DNA from: Liolophura sinensis
Lineage: Eukaryota > Mollusca > Polyplacophora > Chitonida > Chitonidae
DNA: 64,000 nt
Direction: 5' to 3'
Assembly: GCF_032854445.1 (NCBI RefSeq)
Contig: NW_027017960.1
Location: forward strand, 310,001 to 374,000
A program made the position numbers and the translations under genes. The notes beneath the pieces were generated by a model, which ran no database searches, had not been told where the DNA came from, and saw only the letters and a list, made by a program, of their open reading frames with translations. How positions within the stretch are numbered: position 1 is the stretch's first letter; each line of letters opens with the position of its first letter. Positions 13,501 through 28,500 of this stretch are shown here, piece after piece.

Positions 13501-16500
13501 TGACTCTCCAAGGTGTCAGTGTGCGTGGCACCTTGTCTGTATAGCTAAGGCAATTTATTTTGCACACCATCCACATGGCTGCATGACTTTCTAAAGTGTC
13601 ACTGTGAGTGGCACGTTGTCTGTATGGCTAAGGTAATTTCTTTTGCGTCCCATCCAGATGGCTGCATTACTCTCTAATGTGTAACTGTGTGTGGCACGTT
13701 GTCTGTATGGCTAATGTAATTTCTTTTGCATACCATCCGAATGGCTGCATGACTTTCTAAGGTGTGACTGTGTGTGGCACGTTGTCCATATGGCTAATGT
13801 AATTTCTTTTGCGTACCATCCGCATGGCTGCTTGACTTTCTAACGTATGACTGTGTGTGGCACATTTTCTGAATTGCTGAGGTAATTTCTTTTGCATACC
13901 ATCCGCAGGGCTGCACGACTTTCTAACGTGTAACTGTGTGTGGCATACATGCTCTGAGTATATAGAATCTTTTTGACGTACATAGTATATATGTAGTTTT
14001 TCTTATCATTTGTATGGTTGTGTAGAATAGGCACTCTCATAGGGAACTCTATCTGACATACTCTGGCAATTTTTAGTGTGCGGAACGCCTACCAGTATAA
14101 CCAAGTTGTATAATATCTGGGCTGTGTAAATATTTGCTTAAGATTTTATTTTTAGAAAAGACAACAAATAATATAACCTGAGCTATTTAGGAAGAGGGAT
14201 TTAAACAAACGTAAACTGCCAGACAATTTCATGACGTGCCTGGTAACTCTGAAGGTAAATTTTTAACCAGGAACTCTCACGCTGCCAAGAGATGCGCCAT
14301 GTTAGAGCAACCGGAAACACGATGTCGCGTCCGTCGCACCCAAAGTACATGTGGTTACAGTAACAAATGCGCTATTCGGGCTATTGGTCCAAGTTCTGTT
14401 TAGTATTGGACTGAAAGATGAAGGAGCACTTAATGGATAATACTGTTACACAGACATTTTAGACTGACGATGCATTATAAATCTCTGCATGTTCATGTCC
14501 GTGTTCGATACAAGCCAAAGCTGTTTGCCCAGTGTAACCCCCTACCCCGCTGGTGGTTATCAAAGTAACGAAATGTTATGACATCACTACCAGCAACCAG
14601 AGCAAAAACGTTACGTTCATTATAGGCTGACATTTTCATATGTAGAAGACAGAAATGCAAGTTGCATGTGGCGGTATGGCATGGTACCCACGCGATAGTT
14701 AGATGTTGGATATGTATTTTTGAGGTTAAATTGATATGTGGACTGCGTAAATAGTAATGAAAATGAATGTTCCCGTGTACACTATAAATCAAGGCATGGG
14801 TCGGATAAAGTAAACGGAAACAGCTGCGTTTTGATTACCTCAATTTGCGCAAACTAACTAATAATTCACATATACGACGGCGGCCCGGAAAAAATTGGGC
14901 AGAGCCCATGGGGAAACCCACGAACATCTGCATACGGCCGAAGAGGAAGCCAGCATGAAATAGATTTGAACTCACCGCGATAGCATTGGTGAGAGACTTT
15001 TTTTGCATTAGTTTGCTCTCGTTAGTTTGTGTGCATATATGTGTATATATGACTCAGCTATCGAACTGAGAGTTGCATATTATCTTCGATGCATACGTGC
15101 TTTCAAGGGTTTGTTAAAATGATGGTATTGCCTACCAAATGCAAATCTTTATATTTAAGTGCCTTTGTAATTTCAAGTTTATATAGAGTCTCAAAATGAA
15201 GGGCAACAGAGAACTGTGTTCAGAAATGCTTCATATCATTTTTTACATTTTTATTTTTATCAAGAAATCCTCAGAAGCAATTATTTTGTGAGGTTAGGTT
15301 TCAAGATCATATTTTTCAAAGACTTTCGTATAATTTTTAGAGACTAGAATTCATAAAATGCTTTTAGAACAGTACCAAAGGAATGAATCGAAGATGAGTT
15401 TTTAGAAGGCAATTATATTTAAATGTTATATAGACAAATAAGAAAATTCTTATAAAGAAAGTGATATGTGACCTTCATAAACTCCATTTAAACTCCATCC
15501 GTTTCACTGTTGTTCCCCTGCCTTTTGTTGATGGGATATTCTGTTATTTCTTCCGGAGATATAGTAGTAAGTTGGAACCAATTGTTATTCTTTTAGGAGA
15601 ATTTATTTTCGTTTTGCCAAGCGTTCCGCTTTTGAAAGTGGTTGGGTAGGGTGGGGGTTGCCCTTTTCTTGGAGTTGTCAGTTAATCAATTCGAACACTT
15701 TCTTCCATCATAGGTAGATTACATCAGCTATACAGTCACTCAGTAGGGAATGTGTCGGGTCTCTAGATCCAGTAAACCGATTAAACGAGAATTTAATTCG
15801 CTGAGAGAACAAGTGACACAACACCACTTTGCCAAAAGCGTTTTCATATCTTGAAAGCTGTGAAAAAATACTGATTACCATATTTGTCACGTGACCAAAA
15901 ATGGTTGAATTTGAATATAAGCAATTAGACGAGGTAAGGTCTACTGATGACGTGGTCTTATTCCCAATGTACCGGTATACATGTGTGGTAAATTCTGATG
16001 AAAATCCAAACAGTTGCAATTACATATCACGTGACAGCAAACAGTTACTTCTTTAAAGCTAAATATGACTGAAATGATAGGACAGCACATGTACTGTGTT
16101 ATTGTCAGACATCCTTCAACTGTGTAGGTAAACACAAAAGATAGGATTGTTTTGTTGTTGTTCCTTTTTTCTTTTCTTGCTTTAAACTCGACATTTTGAC
16201 TCATGTCACAAAATAATGTCAAAATCTGAGTACCTGAATTTTTCTCGTAATTTAGGAGTGATGTGACGGAAAACCGTGTCTGCTTTAAAGTTGAATAGTA
16301 GTGAAGCAATAGAATAGCGTTTCAATAAAATTTGTATATTTTTCTGTGAAACAACTCTCCGACAAGACTGTGTGTGGCATGTTGTCTGTGTTGCTAACGA
16401 GTGACTGTGTGTGGCACGTTGTGTGTATGGCTAACGGGTGGCTGTGTGTGGCACGTTGTCTGTATGGCTAACGTGTGACTGTGTGTGGCACGTTGTCTAT

Positions 16501-19500
16501 ATGGCTAAGGTAATTTCTTTTGTATACCATCCGCATGGCTGCATAGCTTTCTAACGTTTGACTTTGTGTGGCTCGTTGTCTAAATGGCTAAGGTAATTTG
16601 TTTTGCATACCATCCGCATGGCTGCATGACTTTCTAAGGTGTAACTGTCTAGCGCGTCACTGTGCATGGCACACTGTCTGTATGGTTAAGTTAATTTCTT
16701 TTGCATACCATCCGCATGGCTACATGGATTTCTAACGTGTGACAGTGTGTGGCTCGTTGTCTATATGGCTAATGTAATTTCTTTTGCGTACCTTCCACAT
16801 ATCTGCATGACTCTCTAACGTATAACTGTGTGTGGCACATTGTCTGTGTGGGTAAGGTAATTTCTTTTGCATACCATCTGCACAGCTGCATGACTTTCTA
16901 ACGTATGACTGTGTGAGCACATTTTCTCTATTGCTAAGGTAATTTCTTTTGCTTCCCATCCGGATGGCTGCATGACTCTCTAACGTGTAACTTCGAAATT
17001 ACTGTGTGTTCTATGATATGTGTGTTTTTGTGTAACTATGACAGAGGCTGAGAAACGTAACTAAATGGTGCATATTAGCTATTTGCACATGAAAGGTTCT
17101 TGCAAACGTTACTGTGATGTGCACACTGCACTATAAAAAATAATCTGTTTGTTGAAATCAGAAAGTGTGTTGTCTGCGTGATGGCAGAATGTATCTGCTA
17201 TTATAGCACAATATTGTGTAACATTCAACATAATGTCCTCCCAGTCTAATAGAATGGTTATGCTAAACTAATAGAATATGTGTATCACATTTAACAACAT
17301 GATCTGCTACACTAACAGAACACATTCTTGCATCATTGCGAAAACAGACTTTCTTTGAAATTTAACGGATTAATTTTTTGAGTGTTGTAGTATCTGCATA
17401 TTTTGGCGTTTGCTAGCGTATCTGTTTGTTGTATATCTGTGTATTTGTGCTTGAACTAGGCTTGCTAACACAGATGTGTTTTATATACTATCTGTATGTG
17501 TGTCTCGCCTATGCACAACTAGTTCTGGCCAGCGATCCCTGTGTGCAGCATTATAGCGGTGCATTCATGTATCTACTGGTTCTATATTTAACGTACAGCT
17601 GCGAACTGCATGTAAACGTACTTAAATATAATTACGTATGTAATTGTTGAGGAAAGCTACAATCAGTAAGAGGCAGACAAACATTGAACTATATTAATAA
17701 ATTAAAATATTACGCTATCATTGATTACCGGGAAACAACTCCTCTAACAGTACACCTCCCGCACAGTTTTTACTCATTCGAAAGATGAAACTGGAAGCCT
17801 TGATCTGATTGTAGGCCTAATGTTTGAAGGATACATTGGTTCTTAAGTTTTAATATATAGTATATGATGTGGCCTAACATATAAGACTACAGAGAAGTTT
17901 GTCAGCTATTCTGCTGGGGCGTACACATGGCTTCAAAGTACAGTTTTCTTAAAGTGCTATCGGTCAGTCCGGAAATTAAATAGTCTGTTGTGCTGGTCCC
18001 ATCGGTCAGTCCGGAAATTAAGTAGCCTGTTGTCCTGACCTCAACGGTGACAGCTGTCAAAACAACTTTGCGCCAATATGGCCCAGCGTTGAGATGGCTA
18101 GCTTCAATCTCTTTATCATGATTACAACCAGTACGAGGCTGCGTCTCTAATGGTATGTTTCTCCTTTTCCAGTATCTATTGTATGACGTCATAATTACAA
18201 GTTAGTCAGGGGGAAATACAATGCGAGTTACAGATATGAAGCGAAAGCCGCAGGCGTATGTTGGTGTTATAAGGTCAAAGGGTAAATGAAATGATGCTAA
18301 GAAACGAAGAGTATGATGTTAAGGAATATGTCGAAAATTATTTTCAGCATACTGAGGCATGACTGGTTCAAGAGTGTATTATTGGGGGAATCTCCGGGGG
18401 ACTATATACAAGATGCGTAAAATTCATGTAAGGCGAAATCATGATTTCTCGAAAAAATGGCACTATGTTTCGCATTACATCAGCTGTACCCCTTTCAAAC
18501 CTGTACAATATTTTGGCTATGGTGGAGGAGGGAAAGCACCCTGTAAAGTGTAATATTGCAATCTAACACTACCATACTTAAAATTAAGACTTAACACGTG
18601 TAATGTGAAGGATGTGAAAAAAACCTTCCAATCTCATATGGTTATGTTACAACTCGCAAACAATCATCAATCGCCTGTAACATTTATAAACGATGGCCCG
18701 CATAATCTCTCATTTTGACACTAAGAAAATGTTGAAAATTTATGTTCGTTTCAAGAGCGTAATATCATAGGGAGAATAGATTTAGGATAATGGTGGTGTG
18801 GAAGTAGAAATTAGAACAAAACGCATACTGTCAAGGGAAGCATGCTGATTGTCATTTAAACTGTAGTTGAACGGCGATAACCGTTTCGTACCGTGTGATA
18901 GCCACTGTTTCAGTCGATGGGGGATAATTGAAGGGTCTGGGGGAGACGGAAAGTGGCGGAGAGAAAATTAATATAATTTACCATCTGCTGAACAACATCA
19001 AAAGCCATTCATCAATTTGTTGTAACTCGTGCACTTTTGCTTATTACTTTGGAAGTTCAAGGTAGTGTTCCCACACAAGGAAAATTGTTGACCTACATGT
19101 AGTCCTATATTTGTCCACACCATGTCCATGGTATCTGGTGAAAAAGTTTAGCAAATCCAGGTTTCCCCCAAATTATTTTAACAATGTCTAAACGTTTCTA
19201 TATTTCTGTTTTACTTTTGTTTATATATTTGTCCGGACTATACTGAGAAAAATGATGTCGTTTATACAGTTATACACAGATTGCATAGGATCCGATGTTT
19301 TCCCTGCGATGTACAGATAGAGGCAATCGTATTGTTCAATTATAGATCGTCAGAAATTCTCTTTCAAAAATATAGAATTAAACAAAATATTCATTTGATT
19401 TCAGTTTACCAACTGACCGTTGAGACATGTGCAACCAGGTTGGCTGGTACAGAGTCTGGTGTGATTGTTTCATTGTTCAACAAAACTGGTGCAAAGTCAG

Positions 19501-22500
19501 AGACGACGATCTCCGGAAAAGGAGGAAGATTAGATAAAAACAAGTAAGTATAGCCAAATTCGACATGCCTTCGCGGGACTTTACCACTAGTATGACAGGT
19601 AAAAACATGTATTTATTTATTTATTTATTTATTTTTTTATTTATTTATCTATCTATCTAATCATTTTTTTCTTTTATTTTTGTTTAACATCATATCATCA
19701 AGAATTATTCACATTTACTATGACGTCCAGTATTATGGGTGCTTGAAACCGGAGTATCTAGGAAAACCAGGGACCTTTGGCAGCTTGGTGAGGAACATTC
19801 CGACATGTCAGGCATATATAAACGCACAACACATTGGTGGAAGTCAGTGGTCATAAGAACCTTTACAAATTCCGCAAACCGCCAGTTGGTGGTTGACCGC
19901 TTCTCACCGAAGCACAACAAGCATTGCTTACGTTAACGTGGCAGTGTAGTGCAGTACCTTGTTTGGCACTCGCTTGGCAATCAGCACTGAGATGTTGGAG
20001 CAAGGAAACTCGTGGTAACTATAATGTAACTGGTTGAGGTGTCATGTCTGGTTTCTTCGGCGTGATTCTTCATGGGCGGCATGGTCTTGCCTTGCCCCAA
20101 GAAGACACAGTAAACATAGATGTACACAAATCTAATGACCCCTCGTCTACATAAGACTGAAAATCATAATTACATACATACACACACACGCACACGCGCA
20201 TACACACACACACAGGCACACATGCACGCACGCACGCCCGTTTTTGTCATCGAAAGTTTTTTTCATTAGTTCCTCCCAAATAACGCTATGTATACATACT
20301 GATTTTGCTTGAAAAGCCAATTTTGCACTTAACTCACAACAGAAGTCACTTTGGGGTGTTTAACGTGCGTGAATAGGAGAATGCATTACCCAGGTTGTTA
20401 ACGGGCCAGCGCCCGGCAATGACCCTCTTATCAATGCGGTCGTTGTCAGTTCAAGTTCAGCTGATACTGGCTTCCTCTCCGGCCGTACGGGAGAAGATTT
20501 TCCAGCATCTTGCAAATGGTCATGGGTTTCCCCTGCACTCTGACTGCATTTTTCTCACGATAATGCTGGCTGCCGTCGTATTGGTGAAATATTCATATAT
20601 AAATAAAATAATAAGCGTGAATATACTTTATTTCATTTGAATTTTTCTCGTGATTGATGATTTTTATTACCTGAGATTTTTATTTTAGGAGTTTAGCAAA
20701 GTAAATCAAATACTGGTTTTATTGCATATCCCCACACATTTTAGAATTCTCTGATTTGCCCCATCGTGTGGTAAAGTGAGGTCGGCTTAAAGGGGCGTTA
20801 CGTCGAAATTCCGCATTGCCATGGAAATGTTTCCAATGAGCTCCGCAGTTAACGGTTCAGTTTCCTCCCACTGTGAAACCTTACTTAAAAGTTCTGTAAG
20901 TCCAAATTCGAGTGAAGCAGTTGCTGAACTGAGTTAAGCTCGTGACTGCTAGCCACGAGGCACGTGTTCAGTCCTGCTCATGCATGGTGACTGACGCATT
21001 CAATCCCAGTAGAGACGTCATGCACAGGCATCGATTGTGCAGATTTCCAAAACAGCCTGGGTTTATTTATTTATTTTTATTATTTTCTTTTATTCATTCA
21101 TTACTTGTTCATTTGATTGGAAGTTCTTTAGCCTTACTGAGGAATGTTTCACTCATACAACAGGGACTGTGGGATTATGGTAGGAAACCGGGAAGAGCGC
21201 CGGGAAAACCCTCGACCATCCGCAGGTTGGTGTTAGTAGTTGAATATTCTCGTGTCGCTTTCTGTAATCGTTTTAAAATTTTATGGAATTTTGAAATCAA
21301 CAAATAACGGATTTTACTCCTCCATCACAACTTCCTCGTCAATGTTTACAGAAACGGGAGAGCAAATTACATGTATATACACAGCAGCGTCCCTGAATGC
21401 GTTTGGCATATAAAGTTACCTCCCTTTGGTACCATCGAATATGAAAAAGTAGGGCTCTCCAGGATCCAATATCACACTCATTCTAAAATAGGAATGTACC
21501 TACTGCCTCGGTTGAGATTACATCTCTAATATACTTGGGCGCCATGCTTTTTACAACAGCGACATTGAAAGCGAGGCTGGATCATCTGATCTGAAAGGAC
21601 TACATCCGCTGTAGCCTATATATGCAACCCCATGCGAGGGCGAACGTACCATACTGGTGCTACTGGCGCGATTTACAGACGTTCGAACCATAACAGATTA
21701 GATATATTTATATGTCGGAACGCGTGCTAGCGCAGCGTAATGACCCTGGAGCCTCTCACCAGTGCGGTCGCTGTGAGCTTCCCCTCCGACTGTACGTGGC
21801 AAGGTCAGGCAGCAACCTGCGGATGGTCATGAGTTTTCCCCGGGCTGTGCCAGGTTTCCACCCACCATAATGTTGGCCGCCGTCATATAAGTGAAATATT
21901 TGTGAGAACGGCGTAAAACACCAATAAAATAAAAAAATAAATAAATATTTTGGAACAGGGGCGGGGGTGGTTGGGTTTAGTGTGGTGGGTTGTTAAGAGC
22001 ACACTTACCACTTGATCTTGCGATAACAGAGGGATTCAACAATAGCTACCGCGAGTTCCTCACTGTGTTCTCTACGCGGGATGACTCATCTTCTTATAAG
22101 CATAAGCATAGGCTAATATACGAGAGTTCTATCATTCCCAGTCTCTAACATCTTTTTTCTCATATGCCACACGAAGAGCGGTGACCTGCTATGTCTTCAG
22201 CTCTACGGAAATGTCAAGGTTTGCCATGCCACAAGATTACTTCTTCGAACTCGCTTTTCGTGCTGCCTTTCGTGAGCAACACCATGATGAATAACTTAAT
22301 ATTCATTAACTATAATGTCAGTAGATAGTTCTATTTTATTTTGGATCTTTTCGATTATTTCAGATACTGGTTGGTGCTTGACTTTTATACTACTGACACA
22401 GATATAGACTCGATGATTCTGAAAATACTTATTAAATATCTGATACTCCTCTATCAACAATTATTCTCAAATTTTGAGGGGAAATCACTACGCCTATCTA

Positions 22501-25500
22501 TACATGAGCCTTGTCTCTGTACCGTTGGATCACTTAGAAAGGCGCGTGATCTTGATTGATATCACGCCAACAGGAAGGTCACGTGGCACGATTAAACTGA
22601 TCTCATTGGACCACATTTGTAGCTATATAATAAATAAAGTTCGTTCTGGATCAGTTGCTTCCCACCAATGTTGAGTGCTGCGTGTAAGTGAAAACTGGTA
22701 TGACACGTGGGAAAATGTGTCAGTGTTAGTGCATATCGGTTTCTTCCAGCCATAAAATCTAAATTTGCAGTATAGGTGAAAACATCATCGTTCATCATCA
22801 TTCAAGCAAATAATTAAGCCTGTAATAAGCAATTCCTAATTTCCCCTCCTTTACAGGACGGATATCTACTATCTGACATCAAAGGACACCGAAGACCTTG
22901 GTCCCGTGTGTAAAGTCAGGCTTCATTTGACGAACGCTCGTAGCCAGGGGTGGGCACTGAGGAGTGTAAGTTTCTTTTATACTATGTACAACCGAATGTC
23001 GCCGCCATGATTTTCAATGATCCAGGAGCCTCTCGCCAATCTCGCTGTAAGTCCAACTGATGTCAGCTGGCTTCTTCTCCGGTCGTTATGTGATAAGGTC
23101 TGAAAGAAGCCTGCCGATGGTCATAGGATTCCTCGCACTCTACCGGGTTTCATTCCATCATAATGCTGGCTTCCGCAGAATTATTGAAATGGTCTTGAGT
23201 ACGGCGTAAAACACCAATGAAATAATCAAATAAATACACAATCAAATTTATTTATTTCATTATAGATTGTTTGACACGGTATCCAAGAATGATTCTTACA
23301 CGTGTCTCTGACAGGGCACTGATCGGCGGTTTGTCAACATGTGCTTAGATTGATCAAGTGCATTTCGGATTTAAAAAGAATGTTGACTTTTGTCTGGTTT
23401 TATAGAATAACGCTGTATCATGCAAATGTTTGGGTCACTTCCTGAACTAACGTTTTACTTTTTGTTTAAATTTTATGATTTTAAACAAGGGTTTGAGCAT
23501 TAAGCATTTTTTCACGATCAGTAAAGTTGATGATTTCAGCAACCGGGAAGACTAAACAACTCGGATCCGTGGTACGATTAACAAGTGACGTCATGGATAA
23601 TTTGTAATTACGTCACAGTTGAGTAATGTATATATAGGCCTACCCCAAGCTGACCATGAAAAGCCAATGGTTCACAGATGGAACTAATTGACATATACAT
23701 GCTAAAATAAAAACTACTATTTGGCCACTCTAGCAGACATGTCACATGTTTCCAGAAAACACCAATGATTTGGAGAGCTGGAAATGATTTGTCACCCTAT
23801 GGTTTAGCAAAAACGAATGCGTGTCTAGTCGTATACATGTAACACGTTTATGGATAAGACGTCAGGGTTCAAATAAAAACAGTAAGACGTTTGAACGTTA
23901 ATGCGTGTTTTTTTATAAATACATGTCTTGCGTCTTTAATATTTGCAGTTTTATTGCACAAAAGACGGCGACGTCTCTCATTAGCCGTAGCACGAATACG
24001 ATTTACTAGCTATCTTTTACATTTCCTGTCTGTCTTTTGTAACTTGAAGTTAGTAATCATTTCGCCATATTTCAGATATATAAAGAAATATGGCCCTGTT
24101 TGTTCTCATTAATGAGGACACTGTGCGTCCAGCTCATGTTGCATTGCTTCCTCTCCGGTTGTACGTGGGAAAGTCAGCTGATGGTCGTGTGCTTTCCACA
24201 GGTTATGCCCGGTTTTCTTCCACCATACTGCGATAGCCACCGTCATATGGGTGAAATGTTTTTGAGTACAGCGTAAAACACTTACATTATAAATAATTCA
24301 TCTTTTCCTTTTCCGCAGTTAACGGTACGTCATTCGGCAACACATGACGTTGGAATATTCGGCAGGATTAGCTGCCCAGATGACCACAAAATTGGCGAAA
24401 AACCGGTGACATATAAACGTAACGGTAAGTGAATGGTCTTCAACCTGATCGTGTGTCGAACGGTCTTGATAAACTGCACTGTGAGTGCAATGTGAGTCTG
24501 AGTGATATATTATTAGGCACTGTTGTAGAAACCGAGTGCCTAAACCAAAAGATGTTGTTCTTAAATTTATTTATTTACTTGACTGTTGTTTTACGCCGTA
24601 CTCAAGAACATTTCACTTATACAACGGCGGCCAGTATTTTAATGAAAGGAAACCGGGCGGAGACCGGGAGGAACTCACGACCATCTGCAACCTGCTGAGG
24701 GAACTATTATTCTTAAAGATTAAGAGAAAACTACAACAAAGTGTATATCAGGAGAAAGACCAATATACACTGTCGTGGACAACAGAGTATTCCCAACCGG
24801 ATAAAATGTTTTTAAAAGGATTCTACGACTGTCTGTTTGAAGGCTTTCGATATCAATGACATCACATCCATATGTTTGAAATTGTTCCTTTTTAATAGCC
24901 ATTGAGCGAATGCAGTTTGTATCTAAATGTATATGCATATTGAATACAAAAGTCTTAAGCGGTAAACTCCATGAGACGTCAGTGGTCACATTGGTCACAG
25001 TATATTAAATGTATTTTTTTCTGTTAAAAACATTCTAAAACAGTAATAGCTAATAAGCGCTACATGCATTTTTCTGGACAGTGTTGACTGGCTTATCACC
25101 TAGAGTATACTTTACTTTGGGGTTTTCTTTGCCTTTAAAGTCACAACAGACGACACAAGAACTATGGAGAAATGCTTTGTCCAGTGCTGTCACGCCATGC
25201 CTCGGGATCAATCTCAGACTTTGGTTAAAATTTCAGTGATTAAAGTTTGTGTGCTGCTTTCCGCTTTTTTAGTAAAAATTTGTTGTATAATAACTTACTC
25301 AGAATTTACAGTGTCAAGCAATACTCTGACCTTATTACATGAGAAATAGCTGTTTTAAAGTGATTTAAGGTTTTTATTTAAGTCTAAGATCGTTTAGTGA
25401 TTCCGAGTACGCAGGTCACTCAGATAAAGGACTTAAAATGTATCGTTGGCAAACATCAATATTTATCCTAATAGTGAACTGCTATGTCTATTATAAACAA

Positions 25501-28500
25501 ACCAGTTCTATCACATAGCTGTAACAATACCAATATGAGTGGCAAAGGTAGCAACACCTTGAGCTTGAGCTGGTGAACAGTATTTGCGCATGCTTCCTTC
25601 AACAATAATTTAGGCCACCTTCTGGCACGATCGTTCACTTATGTGTCTTTGAGTTCAGCGTTTTTGATCCATTCCCTCTCTATAGCAACGAGGTCCAACA
25701 TATCATGTAAATGACAAAACTAAATAAAATAATCTAATGGATTCTGGTATAATTTTCTAAACAACTCCATTTATTAAACAACATAATGGGAGTAATTTTG
25801 TAAGTTGTAAGAAAATATCACAAAATTTTAACCTTTGCCCTTGAAAGAGGAAGTTGTAACTAACGTGGTGCATTAAAAGGATAGTGCAGGGACTGGGCGG
25901 CTTATTTATTTTCGGTAAGTGGTCCCAATGAAGCAGCACTAGATAAAAGAGTGGTGGAAATCGGCAACAAGGTGTCACATTACATGTACTGAAACTACTC
26001 CTTCGTCATCAGATGACTGGAAAATTTTAAAGTACGACGATAAACCCCAAGCACCCCCCAATAGACAATAATGTTCTGGGCGTGGACAGAATTCACACTG
26101 GACACACGTTATGTGTGGTAACTACTAAAATTTGACTTTGATATCGATACCCGCAATACACTGCAAATTACGTGACTGTCAATAATAAGCGGTAGCGGAC
26201 TTGAACACTACATCCCTCCCATTACTTGAATAAGAACCATACATAGAAAAGGAAAGCATAACATATTCAGTAGCGTGCAGTAAGTATGTATAGGTACTAC
26301 ACAAACTGTTCCAGTGAGAACAAAATAAAACTGTTTCAAAAGTTTGCAATGAGTCCTTTCTGGCATCAGTTAGGTACTAATGTGCATACCTTGAGGAAAT
26401 GTTGTATTGTCATTGAACACAAACCAGTGTCATTCACATATGATAAACAATTAAAACTTATGCAATATGCGGTCTGTTCCTGCAGAAATTAAAGTTGAGT
26501 TTAATTAGATCAGCTTGATCTAAAACAGTTCGACACAAGAAAGTGTCATTCATCGGTAGAACAGTTACTTCAGCAAATCAGTTACAGTGTGTAATCTGGT
26601 TATCTGGTCGGCACGTTTGTCTGTCGAGGGGGATAAGTTTAGTGGAGTTGAAACAGGGATATCGTCGTCATATATAAGTTGACTTTTCCTGGGAGCTGGA
26701 CGGATAGCACCCTTGTGAAATTTTAAGGATAAATTACGCAAGTGTGAGTCTCTCTTGGCAGTGACCATAGAACTGTTCACACGAGTAAAATTGTACGGAA
26801 CTCGGTTGGATGGCGTTTGAAGCTTATCCGTATGCTTTTTGACGGACAAAAACAGTATTAGCTACTTTTATACCGACTGCTGGGCATTTCGGAATACATA
26901 CATTTCGTAGGCCACATTTTCCATCAGGTTAAATTACTTGTTGAGTTTTGCAACAGCTCCATCGACTGCGCTTACTTGACTGCATGGAAGACAGAGACTG
27001 CGTTTTTTGACGGCTTCTGCTACTCACTTTATGCAGAAAACCGTAGCCGTAAGTCTACTCAACCGGTAGGATAGGACGGTCTGGTTTAGAGAGACTAGGC
27101 TTCTGTTAGAAAGCTGACATACTTTTGGTTGAAATCGTTCATCGTCGTCGTCGTCGTCGTCGCCTAACATAATGTTTTGGACGTGGACAGGCTGGACACT
27201 GGACACACCTTATGCGTGGTAACTACTAAAAGTGTGACTTTGATACAGAGACGCGGAGTACACTGTAAATTACGTAACTGTCAATAAGAAGCGGTAGCGG
27301 ACTTGAACACTACATGGACCTTGAACCAAATAAATAGATAAAGGCCTTTATTTATTTCATTGGAGTTTCATTCCGCGTCTGCCGCGAAGTCGGACGGCTC
27401 GCGGATCAAATCCATGTCGGTCGATTCCAAAGACTTTAAAAATGGTACTTGTTGCTGCCTCGCTTGGCGCTCAGCACTGAGAGGTGTCTTCGACATGATT
27501 CTTCAGTCGCGGACTTGCCCTGCCAAAGAAGACATAGTATGTGTAAAAACACATTGTCGTCCTGAAAAATTAAAACCCCAAGCATTCATTCGTTCATTCA
27601 CCTTAAATGTTAAATCACATAGGGTAAGCATTACATATTTCTCATTTATCATTCAGAACCTACTGATCCATGGAAAGTTTGGGGAGAATGTAACTGTGAA
27701 ACCAGAACCAGACGACGGTTACCGGATCCATGTAGGGACGCCGGAGGTATAGATGATGAGAAGACGTGTACACCCGACGAAAGCGCCTGCGATAAAAGTA
27801 TATTGCCTGTTCCTTGTATACTGGCGAATTGCGATAATGCATAGTCTCTGACAGATTATATTGCAGGCTTAAACACATCCCTTTGAACACTTGTTTGATG
27901 CAAGCTAAATTTTAATTGGCAACATTGGCACAAGATAAAAATGTTAGAGACATTGAATGTGGAATTTATTTCAGTAAAATGAACAGAAAAAGTGATAAAA
28001 TATAAGGTTCTAGCAGTTCCGTACACTGGGCAAGCATTTCACGTGTTTTGCAGTCTACCCTGGCTGATTGTGTCACCTGGTTGAAACTAGCCATTATTTT
28101 GCTAATTACGAAACGCATTTCATAAAATACGACCTCTCTCCCCGCCCCCACCCACAAAAAACACTTTTTTTAACCCCGACTACCCACTGGACATTTTTTT
28201 GGCATTTCTGATCTCGCTTTTACAATGCTCCGTACATCTTGGCGTAAAGGGCTGATAGTATTACTATGTTGTAACTATTACAGCATCCAACTTGCAGAAA
28301 GCACATGGACATTTCTTTGTCGACCACGTAGAAAAGTGAAGTCCAAAGCTAATAATTCAAGTGGTAAACCAGCCCCACCCAACCCACCCATATATTTTTT
28401 AGTTCGTTTCGTTTTCAGTACTTTGTGTAAATACTTATTGCACGGTATAATTAAGTGGAATAATTTGCTATAAGTTGCTGAAGTTGCTATATTTTATTTT

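Larger units (their letters stand above)
10970..14066 (+). repeat. 5' cassette 2, with broken signal exon
   Basis: Diverged copy of cassette 1. The exon-1 equivalent starts at ATG 11588 (MGVNKASVSLF) but is interrupted by about 88 bp that begin TCACATATAG and end with a repeat of CATCCGTTTCACTGTT. The remaining signal core and a GTAAGT donor follow. The insertion introduces a stop, so this copy cannot code the signal peptide as it stands. Confidence 0.7.

Noticed and set aside
22341-22674. Overlapping frames present in both arms (22.3-22.7 and 61.6-61.9 kb)
   Set aside because: Conserved only because the DNA is duplicated; no acceptor/donor pair, domain or excess of silent changes could be seen.
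27360-27752. 130-codon plus frame overlapping the TSP1 exon
   Set aside because: It is SINE sequence running into the wrong frame of exon 5. The correct frame follows the ATTCAG acceptor at 27,656.
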